DNA of 64,000 nucleotides, from NCBI RefSeq assembly GCF_021233355.1, contig NZ_CP089507.1:1240001-1304000 (forward strand), in the 5' to 3' direction. The first letter of the stretch is position 1, and every line of letters starts with the position of its first letter. This document shows, piece by piece, positions 19,790 to 26,434 of this stretch. Below the pieces are notes generated by a model. The model saw only the letters and a program-made list of their open reading frames with translations, ran no database searches and had not been told where the DNA came from. Source of the DNA: Luteimonas fraxinea (GTDB lineage: Bacteria > Pseudomonadota > Gammaproteobacteria > Xanthomonadales > Xanthomonadaceae). The translations under genes were made by a program, and so were the position numbers.

Positions 19790-19815
19790 GGGTGTCCTTC
19801 GGGGCGCCTTTTTTC
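19790..19815 (+). terminator. Rho-independent terminator after the kinase gene
   Basis: A stem GGGTGTCC / GGGCGCC with a TTCG tetraloop (two G-U pairs) is followed by six T residues, 30 bases past the kinase stop. It insulates the attC array from the kinase promoter. Confidence 0.8.
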
Positions 19816-20078
19816 TTGCTCGAAGCCGGCGACGTTCCGCCAGAGCCGTCATCTGAAGATCGGCGCTTGTGCCGACCTCCGACTATCTGCGTCACACCCC
19901 ACTTTCGTCGCATAACACCGCTTGTCGGCTCCTGCCTGATAACCCAGTGGGCCGTGCGAACACGTGTGCTGGCACGCATGCGTCAATCCATTGATTCCAT
20001 TCACAAGGCACCACTTTGCGACTGGCCCACACCCGACGCATACTCGGCGCAACACTCCGAATCCGGGGTCGAATACTA
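19816..20078. other. Leading edge of the attC array, no gene recognised
   Basis: 263 bases between the kinase terminator and the first GTTAGGC. No integrase-like protein is encoded on either strand: the longest minus-strand frame (19892-20215) has no tyrosine-recombinase motifs. A GCATAAC near 19910 resembles a left attC box, but it is about 175 bases from the GTTAGGC and no paired stem was found. It may be the remnant of an attI site or of a lost cassette. Confidence 0.4.
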
Positions 20079-20089
20079 GTTAGGCGCTC

Positions 20090-20354
20090 ATGGACTGGAT
20101 TAGTCAAGCTGGAAGAAGAAGCCTGGAATGTCGTGATTGACGAGCTCATATGGCATCTTCGCGAGAACCGTATACCTCTTTCGATCCATAGACAGTTCTC
20201 GCCCGCTCGGGGCATCGAGTTCCGATTCAGTGATTTGGCAACTATGTTCTTTCCGATTGAAGGTCAGTTTCTTGAGGATCATTGGAATGAGGCAAGTCAG
20301 ATCATTGCTCGGTTTCCGCAACTTCAAACAATCGAGCTACGGGATGGCGCCTAA
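20090..20354 (+). pseudogene. Cassette 1 gene, unknown protein, probably frameshifted
   Basis: The cassette starts at the GTTAGGC of 20079. An ATG eight bases later reads MDWISQA and then closes after 16 codons. Removing one G at about 20111 would join it to the long open frame EEEAWNVVIDELIWHLREN and so on to the TAA at 20354, giving an 87-residue acidic/aromatic protein. Without that repair, translation would need a GTG at 20133 (73 residues). No domain is recognised. The stop lies inside the following attC, the usual cassette layout. Confidence 0.5.
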
Positions 20355-20408
20355 CAATTCATTCAAGCCGACGCCGCTTCGCGGCGCGGCTCAATTCAGG
20401 CGTTAGGT
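20349..20408 (+). repeat. attC site 1
   Basis: 60 bases. Left box GCCTAAC (20349-20355), right box GTTAGGT (20402-20408), and a central stem AGCCG(A)CGCCGC / GCGGCGCGGCT with a bulged A, the kind of extrahelical base that orients recombination of the folded bottom strand. It looks intact. Confidence 0.93.
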
Positions 20409-20411
20409 CGC

Positions 20412-20786
20412 ATGATCAACTACTCATACGCTGATGCATGGAGCGATTATCGGCATCGCTCTCGTCTCTTCTGGCTTACTTGGGTAGTTGGATTTCTTGT
20501 TGCTGTGTCGTTGGCCTACCTGCTGTCGCTTTTCCTGGCACCAAGCTGGACGTTCTTGGGGATAGCAGTCAGCTGGATAGTCGCGTTCCTCTATGCCGCT
20601 ATGCGCCTGCAACTCTTTCGTTGCCCGCGCTGCCGAGAGCGCTTCTTCAGTGGCGCTTTGTATTACTGGCCTCGCGCGCGCTTGCGTACATTGCGGCCTG
20701 CCAAAGTGGCAGCATTGACTTGGTCCGTGCTACCTATGCTGCCTAACAATTCATCCAAGCCGAACCCGCGTCGAGGGTCGGCTTAA
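20412..20786 (+). CDS. Cassette 2 gene, small membrane protein with broken zinc ribbon
   Basis: Unknown protein with two hydrophobic segments (about residues 20-42 and 44-62) followed by a CPRC knuckle near residue 75. As read, the frame continues through the attC and ends after 124 residues in a repeat-derived tail. In the +1 frame at 20683-20718 the sequence encodes CVHCGLPKWQH and a stop 22 bases before the attC. That is the expected second half of a CxxC...CxxC zinc ribbon. A single-base shift near 20680 has therefore probably broken the C-terminus; the original product would have ended at 20718. Confidence 0.65.
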   Translation: MINYSYADAWSDYRHRSRLFWLTWVVGFLVAVSLAYLLSLFLAPSWTFLGIAVSWIVAFLYAAMRLQLFRCPRCRERFFSGALYYWPRARLRTLRPAKVAALTWSVLPMLPNNSSKPNPRRGSA

Positions 20787-20800
20787 TCCAGGTGTTAGAC
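20741..20800 (+). repeat. attC site 2
   Basis: 60 bases with left box GCCTAAC (20741-20747) and right box GTTAGAC (20794-20800). The central palindrome differs from site 1 (CGAACCCGC / GTCGAGGGTCGG region) but keeps the same length and spacing. Confidence 0.9.
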
Positions 20801-20803
20801 ATC

Positions 20804-21127
20804 ATGCTCAATCCATTCGTGCACTTGGAGAAGAACCTCGGGCGGGCCGCTCTTCTCTTTATCGCTGCACTACTTGGAACGGCAGCCCTTACGCTTGCTC
20901 TCAATGAGCTTGGATACGGCACGAATCTCGCAGTTCTGCCGGTGCTTGCGACGATGCCATTCGTGGCCTGGTTCATGTCTAAGGCAGCATGTGCGCAAAG
21001 AAAGAGCCCATGGCTGTATGGCTTGGGATCTCTAGTTCCTCCTGTTGCTATTTATCTGTTCCTCTCGCTCAACGACCAAGACATGGCAATCAATCTGGCC
21101 AATCGAAGCGGAAAGTCCGATGCCTAA
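20804..21127 (+). CDS. Cassette 3 gene, small membrane protein
   Basis: A 107-residue protein of unknown function with three hydrophobic segments (about residues 15-33, 42-58 and 72-88), so probably an inner-membrane protein. ATG 20804 lies four bases after the attC right box. Its TAA is the one embedded in the next attC left box (GCCTAAA). GTG 20792 is in frame but lies inside the attC. No family was recognised. Confidence 0.75.
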   Translation: MLNPFVHLEKNLGRAALLFIAALLGTAALTLALNELGYGTNLAVLPVLATMPFVAWFMSKAACAQRKSPWLYGLGSLVPPVAIYLFLSLNDQDMAINLANRSGKSDA

Positions 21128-21181
21128 AAATTCATTCACGCCGACGCCGCTTCGCGGCGCGACTTAACTTAGGCGTTAGGG
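21122..21181 (+). repeat. attC site 3
   Basis: 60 bases. The left box is GCCTAAA, so the normally invariant AAC is changed. The right box is GTTAGGG (21175-21181), deviating at the last base. The central palindrome (CCGACGCCGCTTCGCGGCG) is intact. Recombination activity is doubtful. Confidence 0.88.
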
Positions 21182-21192
21182 CCCACACCAAC

Positions 21193-21648
21193 ATGCGCCA
21201 AGTTCGGATAGCTATAGGGATGCTTCTCGCGATGGTCTTAGCCATCTTCGCGTTTCCTATTGCAGCATGTACGGCCTGGCTGGTTGGCGTTGATCCTGCT
21301 GGCGGATCCTGCCCGGGAGCTCTTGGGTTATTCGCTTGGTACGGAACAGCAGTAGTAGTGCCAGCCTCAGTATTATTCGGACTTCCACTACTTTTGCTTG
21401 CTCGTTGGCGCGGCTGGACAGGTTGGTGGCAAATTGGCCTGTGTGGCTTTGCCGTTGGCGTCCTTGCAGCCGTCAGCCTCGACCTGCTTGATAGCTTTAT
21501 CGTCTGGTACAAGTTTGCATTGCTTTCTGCTCCGCTCGGATTTCTCGCCGGCCTTCTGTTCTGGCTGGTCGGCGTCTACCGCAACGTGGGTCCTGACAAC
21601 TCATTCGAGCCAACGCCGCTTCGCGGCGCGGCTGAGTTCAGGCGCTAG
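21193..21648 (+). CDS. Cassette 4 gene, multipass membrane protein reading into attC
   Basis: A 151-residue unknown membrane protein with about four hydrophobic segments (from IGMLLAMVLAIFAFPIAAC to FLAGLLFWLVGVY). ATG 21193 lies 12 bases after the attC right box. The last ~17 residues (from DNSFEPTPLRG) are translated from attC site 4, ending at a TAG in its right box, so the tail is repeat-derived rather than ancestral. Confidence 0.7.
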   Translation: MRQVRIAIGMLLAMVLAIFAFPIAACTAWLVGVDPAGGSCPGALGLFAWYGTAVVVPASVLFGLPLLLLARWRGWTGWWQIGLCGFAVGVLAAVSLDLLDSFIVWYKFALLSAPLGFLAGLLFWLVGVYRNVGPDNSFEPTPLRGAAEFRR

Positions 21649-21650
21649 AT
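21591..21650 (+). repeat. attC site 4 (degenerate)
   Basis: 60 bases. The left box has become TCCTGAC and the right box GCTAGAT, so both core trinucleotides are changed; the central stem (GCCGCTTCGCGGC) is intact. Strand exchange needs the right-hand GTT, so this site is probably inactive. Confidence 0.8.
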
Positions 21651-21653
21651 CGC

Positions 21654-21971
21654 ATGGACAGCATCGCATCCCATCAAGCGCTAGTACTCTCTCTAATTCG
21701 CGCCCTCTGGGGCGAGGTCCACCCCGAACTGCGTCAAGCCTCCATCGAGGCCGATGAGAGCGCGTTCGTTGTTCGCCTCCGTTTTGAGTATGACGGTATA
21801 GCCATGGGTCCCGCGCAAGAGAGTTGCTCTTGCGCGGCAACCGAGGTAGCAGCGGACTTCGCCGCACCTTGGGAATTGGAAGAGCAACATGTGAGCGCTC
21901 CCTTTCCAAGCGCCCTGAATCCGCTCATTCATCTTGTCTACCGACGCTGGGAGCCCGATAGTGCGGCATAA
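21654..21971 (+). CDS. Cassette 5 gene, small soluble acidic protein
   Basis: A 105-residue soluble protein (MDSIASHQALVLSL start) with mixed alpha/beta pattern. It has an N-terminal amphipathic helix, a strand pair around VVRLRFEYDG, a helix around CAATEVAADF, and a C-terminal strand HLVYRRWEP. Its size and pattern resemble small proteins often found in cassettes and next to toxins as immunity proteins. That resemblance is only suggestive, and no domain is named. ATG is four bases past site 4; TAA lies in site 5. Confidence 0.75.
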   Translation: MDSIASHQALVLSLIRALWGEVHPELRQASIEADESAFVVRLRFEYDGIAMGPAQESCSCAATEVAADFAAPWELEEQHVSAPFPSALNPLIHLVYRRWEPDSAA

Positions 21972-22025
21972 CAATTAATTCAAGCCGACGACGCTTCACG
22001 GCACGGCCTGATTCAGGCCTTAGGC
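21966..22025 (+). repeat. attC site 5 (right box altered)
   Basis: 60 bases. Left box GCATAAC; right box CTTAGGC (22019-22025), lacking the G of the conserved GTT. The stem is imperfect (GACGACGCTTCACGGC). Confidence 0.82.
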
Positions 22026-22039
22026 CGCAAGGGGGAGCA

Positions 22040-22252
22040 ATGCTAGGGCTCATAGATCTGATTCTGGATATTGGCGAGCTGCTCTGCTCGTGGCGACTGT
22101 ATGTCGGCTTCGCGCTCACAGCGCTGGCTTGCTGGCTTGTTTTCTCTGTGATTCCCAATCACACAGCACAATGGGTCATCTGTATGCCACTTGGGCTTCT
22201 TGGTGTTTTTTTTAGCTTCCGCTGGCAAGTCCGCGCGGACTCAGACAAATAA
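22040..22252 (+). CDS. Cassette 6 gene, two-helix membrane protein
   Basis: A 70-residue protein with two hydrophobic helices (about residues 20-38 and 43-60), a short charged C-terminus and the N-terminal motif LIDLILDIGELL. GGGGGAGC precedes the ATG at a good distance for a ribosome binding site. The function is unknown. Short two-helix proteins of this kind are common cassette cargo. Confidence 0.78.
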   Translation: MLGLIDLILDIGELLCSWRLYVGFALTALACWLVFSVIPNHTAQWVICMPLGLLGVFFSFRWQVRADSDK

Positions 22253-22283
22253 TGGCGTTCCAGGTTGCCGGCGTCGGCCAGCC

Positions 22284-22343
22284 GCCTAACAATTCATTCA
22301 AGACGATTCCGCTTCGCATTGCGGCTTAACTTGGGCGTTGGGA
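22284..22343 (+). repeat. attC site 6
   Basis: 60 bases. Left box GCCTAAC (22284-22290); right box GTTGGGA (22337-22343), which still fits G-T-T-purines. The central palindrome is imperfect (GACGATTCCGC / GCATTGCGGC). Confidence 0.85.
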
Positions 22344-22354
22344 GGTGTGCCGAA

Positions 22355-22645
22355 ATGAGCTTGACCGGTCGCGATGGGAACAACATGTCTCTGGCGGCGC
22401 TAGCAGCCATCGCGTCATTTATCGCCCTGTCCGCCATCTTTGGCTGCAGCATGTGGAATTACTATCGCGCTATTGACTGGCCCTATGCGGCATTCGCGGC
22501 CGTACGCATCTTGGCGATATCGATTGTCGTCGGGAGCATCGCGTACTGGTTCGGCCCTCGCAGGTCGCGTGCGGGGGCATTACTCTTTGGCGCTCTGATT
22601 GGTCCGATTGCTGGCGCGACGTATGTATACGCAGTGACCGCCTAA
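22355..22645 (+). CDS. Cassette 7 gene, small membrane protein
   Basis: A 96-residue protein with three hydrophobic segments (about residues 11-30, 38-57 and 69-88). ATG 22355 (MSLTGRDG) lies 11 bases past site 6. A second in-frame ATG lies at 22385. The frame extends back through the attC but that part is not coding. The TAA is the one inside the next attC. No family was recognised. Confidence 0.75.
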   Translation: MSLTGRDGNNMSLAALAAIASFIALSAIFGCSMWNYYRAIDWPYAAFAAVRILAISIVVGSIAYWFGPRRSRAGALLFGALIGPIAGATYVYAVTA

Positions 22646-22698
22646 CAATTCATTCGACCCAACGCCACTTCACGACATGACCTGATCAGGCGCCACCC
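22640..22698 (+). repeat. attC site 7 (right box lost)
   Basis: 59 bases. Left box GCCTAAC and the following AATTCATTC are normal, but the palindrome is degraded and the right box reads GCCACCC in place of GTTAGGC. It should not recombine. Confidence 0.75.
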
Positions 22699-22699
22699 T

Positions 22700-23032
22700 T
22701 TGAAAACCTTTCCGAGCGTTCGAGACGACGGGCATCTGGTCGGCTTCGAGGTCACCAGCAGCTGGCTGATCTTCGGACCACTCATTCGCCTTCTCCGCTC
22801 CGTCCCCGGCGTAACGGATGTGCGTCGCGTCTGGTTCAAGGACGATCGGATCGTCTTCAACTTTCATGGCTTACCGGCAGCCGTTAACGAGCCCTGGGGC
22901 GACAACAGCCGCTATTGGATTGGTTTGCAGGATCGGGTCGCCAACCCAGAAATCGATATCACTCCAATCCATGAAGCATTTGAGCGACATAATGGATTTG
23001 GGACGCTTACCTTCTGGCCGTTCGGCGGCTAA
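22700..23032 (+). CDS. Cassette 8 gene, unknown soluble protein
   Basis: A 110-residue soluble protein of unknown function. It has an early GFEV strand, an RLLRSVPGVTDVRRV segment, a beta strand RIVFNFHG, and a conserved-looking EPWGDNSRYWIG stretch near residues 70-81. Proteins with this last motif occur in other cassette arrays as far as I know, without assigned function. The start is TTG at 22700; no ATG fits, and the damaged attC just before it may explain the weak start. It ends at GGCTAA, the stub of an eighth attC. Confidence 0.7.
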   Translation: MKTFPSVRDDGHLVGFEVTSSWLIFGPLIRLLRSVPGVTDVRRVWFKDDRIVFNFHGLPAAVNEPWGDNSRYWIGLQDRVANPEIDITPIHEAFERHNGFGTLTFWPFGG

Positions 23033-23043
23033 CCGGTCATTGC
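23027..23043 (+). repeat. Truncated attC at the array end
   Basis: GGCTAACCGGTCATT resembles the first 15 bases of an attC (GCCTAACAATTCATT). The palindrome and right box are missing. The 23044-23322 stretch after it contains nothing I recognise apart from the presumed promoter of the next gene. Confidence 0.4.
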
Positions 23044-23322
23044 TTGTACGCAGGACGATCAGAGGGCGCGCGGGCGCCGCTCCCTGAAATTAATGATTGC
23101 CGAGTTCTCTCAGCGTTTTCTCCGACGATTTGAACGCAGTGCCGGAGTTCCTTAGGACCTGCTCAAATTGGCTGCCACGCTTCGATCTGTCTGAATCAGG
23201 GCGAGAGTCGCGCTGGCGACGAGCTCGAAACTCTCTGAATTGAGTCCCCGTTATAGGGTCGACCCGAGTGTCCGGGTGCGCAGGTCCGCGGGCAATGTCT
23301 CAGATCATGCCCGGAGCGCTTC

Positions 23323-25818
23323 ATGCATCCCACCATCGACGGTTACCGTGGCTACGCGCCGACTCCCGCCCAGGCCACACCGCCGGCCCAACCCGTCAGT
23401 GCAGCGAACGCGCAACCGGGCACGCCGGCGCACACGGCATCTGCATACGAAGCCTGGCAAGAAGCGCGCCAGGCTGTGGATGTCGCGCCGCCTCACTTCT
23501 ATACCGCTGCGGCGAGCAACGCGGGGATTGCACGCGAGGCGTTCGAAGCTGCAATTCTGGCCGAACTCGACGCAACGCCGCCGTTCGTCGGGCCGGTGAT
23601 CCCGGGCACATCGCAGTTGGAAGTCGCGGCGGCTCCGTTGCTGCAGCGGTATGAGGGCGATCCCGCTGCGGTAGAGATCGTGCACCGGGCGACCGAAGAA
23701 CTGGCGCTGTTGCAGCCGCTCTCGCAACGACCCGAAGTCCAGGCCCTGCTTGACGAGGCATCCGCGCAATCAGATGCAGCAGCGGTGATGGATACGCTGT
23801 CGGCAGGGCTCGACGGATTGTCTGAGGAGGACCGACGCTATCTCACCACGAGTCCCGAGCTCGCGACCCTGATACGGGAACAGGTGGAACCCTGGGTGGC
23901 CGAACCCTATGCAGGCAAAGAGGGCGACGCACTGACCGGGCGCGAATCGGTCTGGGCGTCGAACGAATCTTCGGCGCGTTTACAGAGCTTGACCGACGGA
24001 TTGCCACCGGATCTCGCGTATGCGGTGATCCAAGGCAACCTGGACACGATCGCGAACATTGCGCAGCTGCGACCGCAGTATCTGGGCAACCCGGCGGCGG
24101 CGGGCGGCGAGTCCTTCGGAAGGATTGCGGATGCAGTGGGCGCTCTCGGAGACACACCTGAAGGCAATCAGCTACGCACCGATATCGCGATCATGTTCAC
24201 CTCCAACGGTGTGGACAGGGGTCAAGGTTATCCACTCGCGGTCGCACTGGGCCAGTCTGTCGAGAGCGGCGCGAGCCCGGGTTTGGCCCTGGAGATCATT
24301 TCGCAGCTGTCCCGGAACGGCGACCTCGAAACCGCCGCCGTGGCGACCGAGCAGCTTGTGTCTGCGGGCGAATCGATAGGGGACGATATCTCCAGCGATC
24401 TCGAGACCTATCAGGAAATGCTGGGCGAACTGGGCACATTGCTGCAGGACAATGAGGGCCTGCCGGCCGAAGCGACGAGTGCGGCCGTCGAAGCCTGGCT
24501 GGCGAACCAGGACGCCGACTGGCAGGCGGACTTTGCGCAGCTGGAAGGCAGGCTGATCGAACGGGCCGGACAGATGCGCGAGCTGCTGGCCGGCGTGAGC
24601 GGGTTACCCGACTCGCTGACCGGACCTGTCGACGGCGCGCTGCGCGACCTTTTCAACAGCGAGGCAGTGCTCAACGCAGTGAACCTCGCGGCCAGCCGCG
24701 ACCGCTCGTTCCTCACCGGTCCTCAAGCAGACGCGATGATCGCTCTCGCGGATCCTGCACGCGCAGGCGCGGCCGGCGCGGACACGCTGCGCCAGATCGG
24801 CAATCACGCGATCCAACAGGAGGTCTCGCTGATCTTCGGCGACCTCGAACACGGCAACGCTGCCAGCGCCGCTGCGGCCCGATCGCAGCTTGACGCACTG
24901 GGCGATCGTGTTGCTGGCCTGTACGGCGGAGATGCCAATGCGTATCGCGCGGCGATCAGTTCGCTCGACGAGTTCGCGAATCTCCCCAGCAATGCATCAG
25001 CGGCGGCAGTCGAGAGCGCTGCTACACGTCTGGACAGCGCGCTCAACGGAATCGAGGGTTTCGGCACCGATACGGTCGCCGGTACTTTGCTGCGCTCGCT
25101 GGGCGTCGCCGCGGGTGTTCTCGCACTCAACAAGTACGCGAGCCAGGCGATCGACGACCCGACAGTCCGCGATCAGGTCGCGACACTGGGCGCGGCTGCC
25201 GGCCTGGGCAGCGCTGCTATCGCACTGCTGCAGCGTCCCGGCAGCGTGGACCTCTCCGCGGCAAGTGCGCTGGATGATGCGCGCGGCCGTCTTGGCCCCT
25301 TGGGCGCTGCGAATTGGGGCAAGGCTCTCGGCGTTTTCTCGTCGGTCGGCGACTTCGCTTATATGGCCGAGGCGATCGCCGAAGGAGATGGGCTCGAAGC
25401 CGGACTGCACGGTCTCGCGGGAGTGGGGACCATCGTGCTCTCGGTGGCCTCCGGACCGGTCGGTTGGGTGGTTGGCGGCACGATGATCGTGGCTTCCCTC
25501 TTCGGCCAAGCCAGTCTGGCGGAATTCGAAAGCGGCCAGGCCGCACGAGAATCATCAATCGAGTTCCTGACAGCGGCGGGCTTCGCACCCGACGTGGCCG
25601 AAGTACTCGCCGCGACGGGAGAAACCGAGGGCTTTGCTGCCAGAGCCGTTGTACCGTTGATCCTGGAATCGTCAGGCTTCGGCGGCTTGCCTGGGAGCAA
25701 CGGTGAGCGTCTGACTCCGGAGCAGACCATGGATGCACTCAATGCGATGAGCGGTGATGCGGAGGCCATTGAGGATCTGCAGACATTCGTCAATAACCTG
25801 CGGCTCAGTTATTACTGA
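23323..25818 (+). CDS. Large cysteine-free protein, unknown, possibly exported effector
   Basis: An 831-residue protein with no recognised domain. The first ~45 residues are proline/alanine/threonine-rich with few charges and no Sec signal. The middle is mostly helical, alanine-rich and acidic. Residues about 690-735 hold a strongly hydrophobic glycine-rich hairpin (GLAGVGTIVLSVASGPVGWV then a second segment) like the membrane-inserting segment of some toxins. There is no cysteine in the entire sequence, which is unusual at this length and typical of exported proteins. A small Sec-exported protein follows 90 bases later on the same strand. Effector status is inference; a structural or phage-derived protein is possible. 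Confidence 0.75.
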   Translation: MHPTIDGYRGYAPTPAQATPPAQPVSAANAQPGTPAHTASAYEAWQEARQAVDVAPPHFYTAAASNAGIAREAFEAAILAELDATPPFVGPVIPGTSQLEVAAAPLLQRYEGDPAAVEIVHRATEELALLQPLSQRPEVQALLDEASAQSDAAAVMDTLSAGLDGLSEEDRRYLTTSPELATLIREQVEPWVAEPYAGKEGDALTGRESVWASNESSARLQSLTDGLPPDLAYAVIQGNLDTIANIAQLRPQYLGNPAAAGGESFGRIADAVGALGDTPEGNQLRTDIAIMFTSNGVDRGQGYPLAVALGQSVESGASPGLALEIISQLSRNGDLETAAVATEQLVSAGESIGDDISSDLETYQEMLGELGTLLQDNEGLPAEATSAAVEAWLANQDADWQADFAQLEGRLIERAGQMRELLAGVSGLPDSLTGPVDGALRDLFNSEAVLNAVNLAASRDRSFLTGPQADAMIALADPARAGAAGADTLRQIGNHAIQQEVSLIFGDLEHGNAASAAAARSQLDALGDRVAGLYGGDANAYRAAISSLDEFANLPSNASAAAVESAATRLDSALNGIEGFGTDTVAGTLLRSLGVAAGVLALNKYASQAIDDPTVRDQVATLGAAAGLGSAAIALLQRPGSVDLSAASALDDARGRLGPLGAANWGKALGVFSSVGDFAYMAEAIAEGDGLEAGLHGLAGVGTIVLSVASGPVGWVVGGTMIVASLFGQASLAEFESGQAARESSIEFLTAAGFAPDVAEVLAATGETEGFAARAVVPLILESSGFGGLPGSNGERLTPEQTMDALNAMSGDAEAIEDLQTFVNNLRLSYY

Positions 25819-25908
25819 TCATCACCACTCTGGGCTTCACTACGACTGCGCCAATTCGCTCACACAGCGGAGATGTCAGCCCAACTTTTCCGCACCCGCA
25901 ATCCACGC

Positions 25909-26364
25909 ATGAACGCATACGCAGTGATCAAACGATTGATCTTCATGGCTCTGCTTGCACTTCCGCTGGCCTCGCATGGGCAAAGCCTCACCCCGCACCA
26001 GTTGGTCGATCGCTTTTCCGAGACGCTGTCGACATCCGACTTTGAAGATGCGACCACCGCGCTTCTGCAGCAGAACGAATCGCTGGGATACGCGGCATAC
26101 GACCTCGCCCATTGGCGGATGATGTTCAAGGACGAGTTCGGGCCCAAAGTCTCAGCGTTGGGCAGATTCCAGGGAATGGAGCTGATCCGCGAGCGCGAAT
26201 ACGCGCCGTCGTTCAAGCGCGCTGTCTATCTGCACAAGATGGCGGGTGGTTTCGTCTTCTGGCACATGACGTTCTATCGTGCGCCAGGAGGTTGGGTGAT
26301 CTCGGGAATCGAGGTTACGAACGATCCGAAACAGTTGTCCGGATATCTGAAAGAAATCGAGTAG
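25909..26364 (+). CDS. Small exported protein, NTF2-like pattern
   Basis: A 151-residue protein with a clear signal peptide (MNAYAVIKRLIFMALLALPL, cut after SHG), hence periplasmic. The mature part has two N-terminal helices and a later strand series (VFWHMTFYRAPGGWVISGIE) reminiscent of NTF2/SnoaL-like small exported proteins; this match is weak. It lies 90 bases after the 831-residue gene on the same strand and shares a bidirectional terminator with the LysM gene. One idea is that it protects against, or assists, one of its neighbours. There is no direct evidence for that. Confidence 0.7.
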   Translation: MNAYAVIKRLIFMALLALPLASHGQSLTPHQLVDRFSETLSTSDFEDATTALLQQNESLGYAAYDLAHWRMMFKDEFGPKVSALGRFQGMELIREREYAPSFKRAVYLHKMAGGFVFWHMTFYRAPGGWVISGIEVTNDPKQLSGYLKEIE

Positions 26365-26387
26365 ACCCCGAGTGACGCAAACACAAA

Positions 26388-26405
26388 GGGCGCCTTACGG
26401 CGCCC
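26388..26405. terminator. Shared bidirectional hairpin
   Basis: A perfect seven-base-pair G+C stem (GGGCGCC / GGCGCCC, loop TTAC) lies between the convergent genes ending at 26364 and 26435. T-runs are weak, so termination may be moderate. Confidence 0.7.
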
Positions 26406-26434
26406 TGTTCCGGTGAAGCTGACCAGTCCGGGCA

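Larger units (their letters stand above)
20079..23043 (+). mobile_element. Integron cassette array without integrase (CALIN)
   Basis: Seven sites of 59-60 bases with the attC layout (GCCTAAC at the left, GTTAGGC-like at the right, a bulged palindrome between) lie in one orientation. They alternate with eight short plus-strand genes, each starting 4-17 bases after a right-hand box and ending in or just before the next left-hand box. This is the structure of integron gene cassettes. No intI lies in the window, hence CALIN. The cassettes have visibly lower GC and different codon use from the flanks, which fits acquired DNA. A truncated eighth attC ends the array near 23043. Confidence 0.9.

Noticed and set aside
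18648..19979. 443-residue minus-strand open frame over the kinase gene
   Set aside because: It is the antisense shadow of the PfkB-family kinase, whose signatures are clear on the plus strand; such shadows are common at this GC content.
19892..20215. Minus-strand frame at the array head as a possible integrase remnant
   Set aside because: It has no tyrosine-recombinase motifs and its composition is that of a random frame.
20137..20406. 89-residue plus frame ending in NNSFKPTPLRGAAQ
   Set aside because: Its end is translated attC sequence and its body is out of frame with the better cassette 1 frame; this tail is a known kind of annotation artefact.
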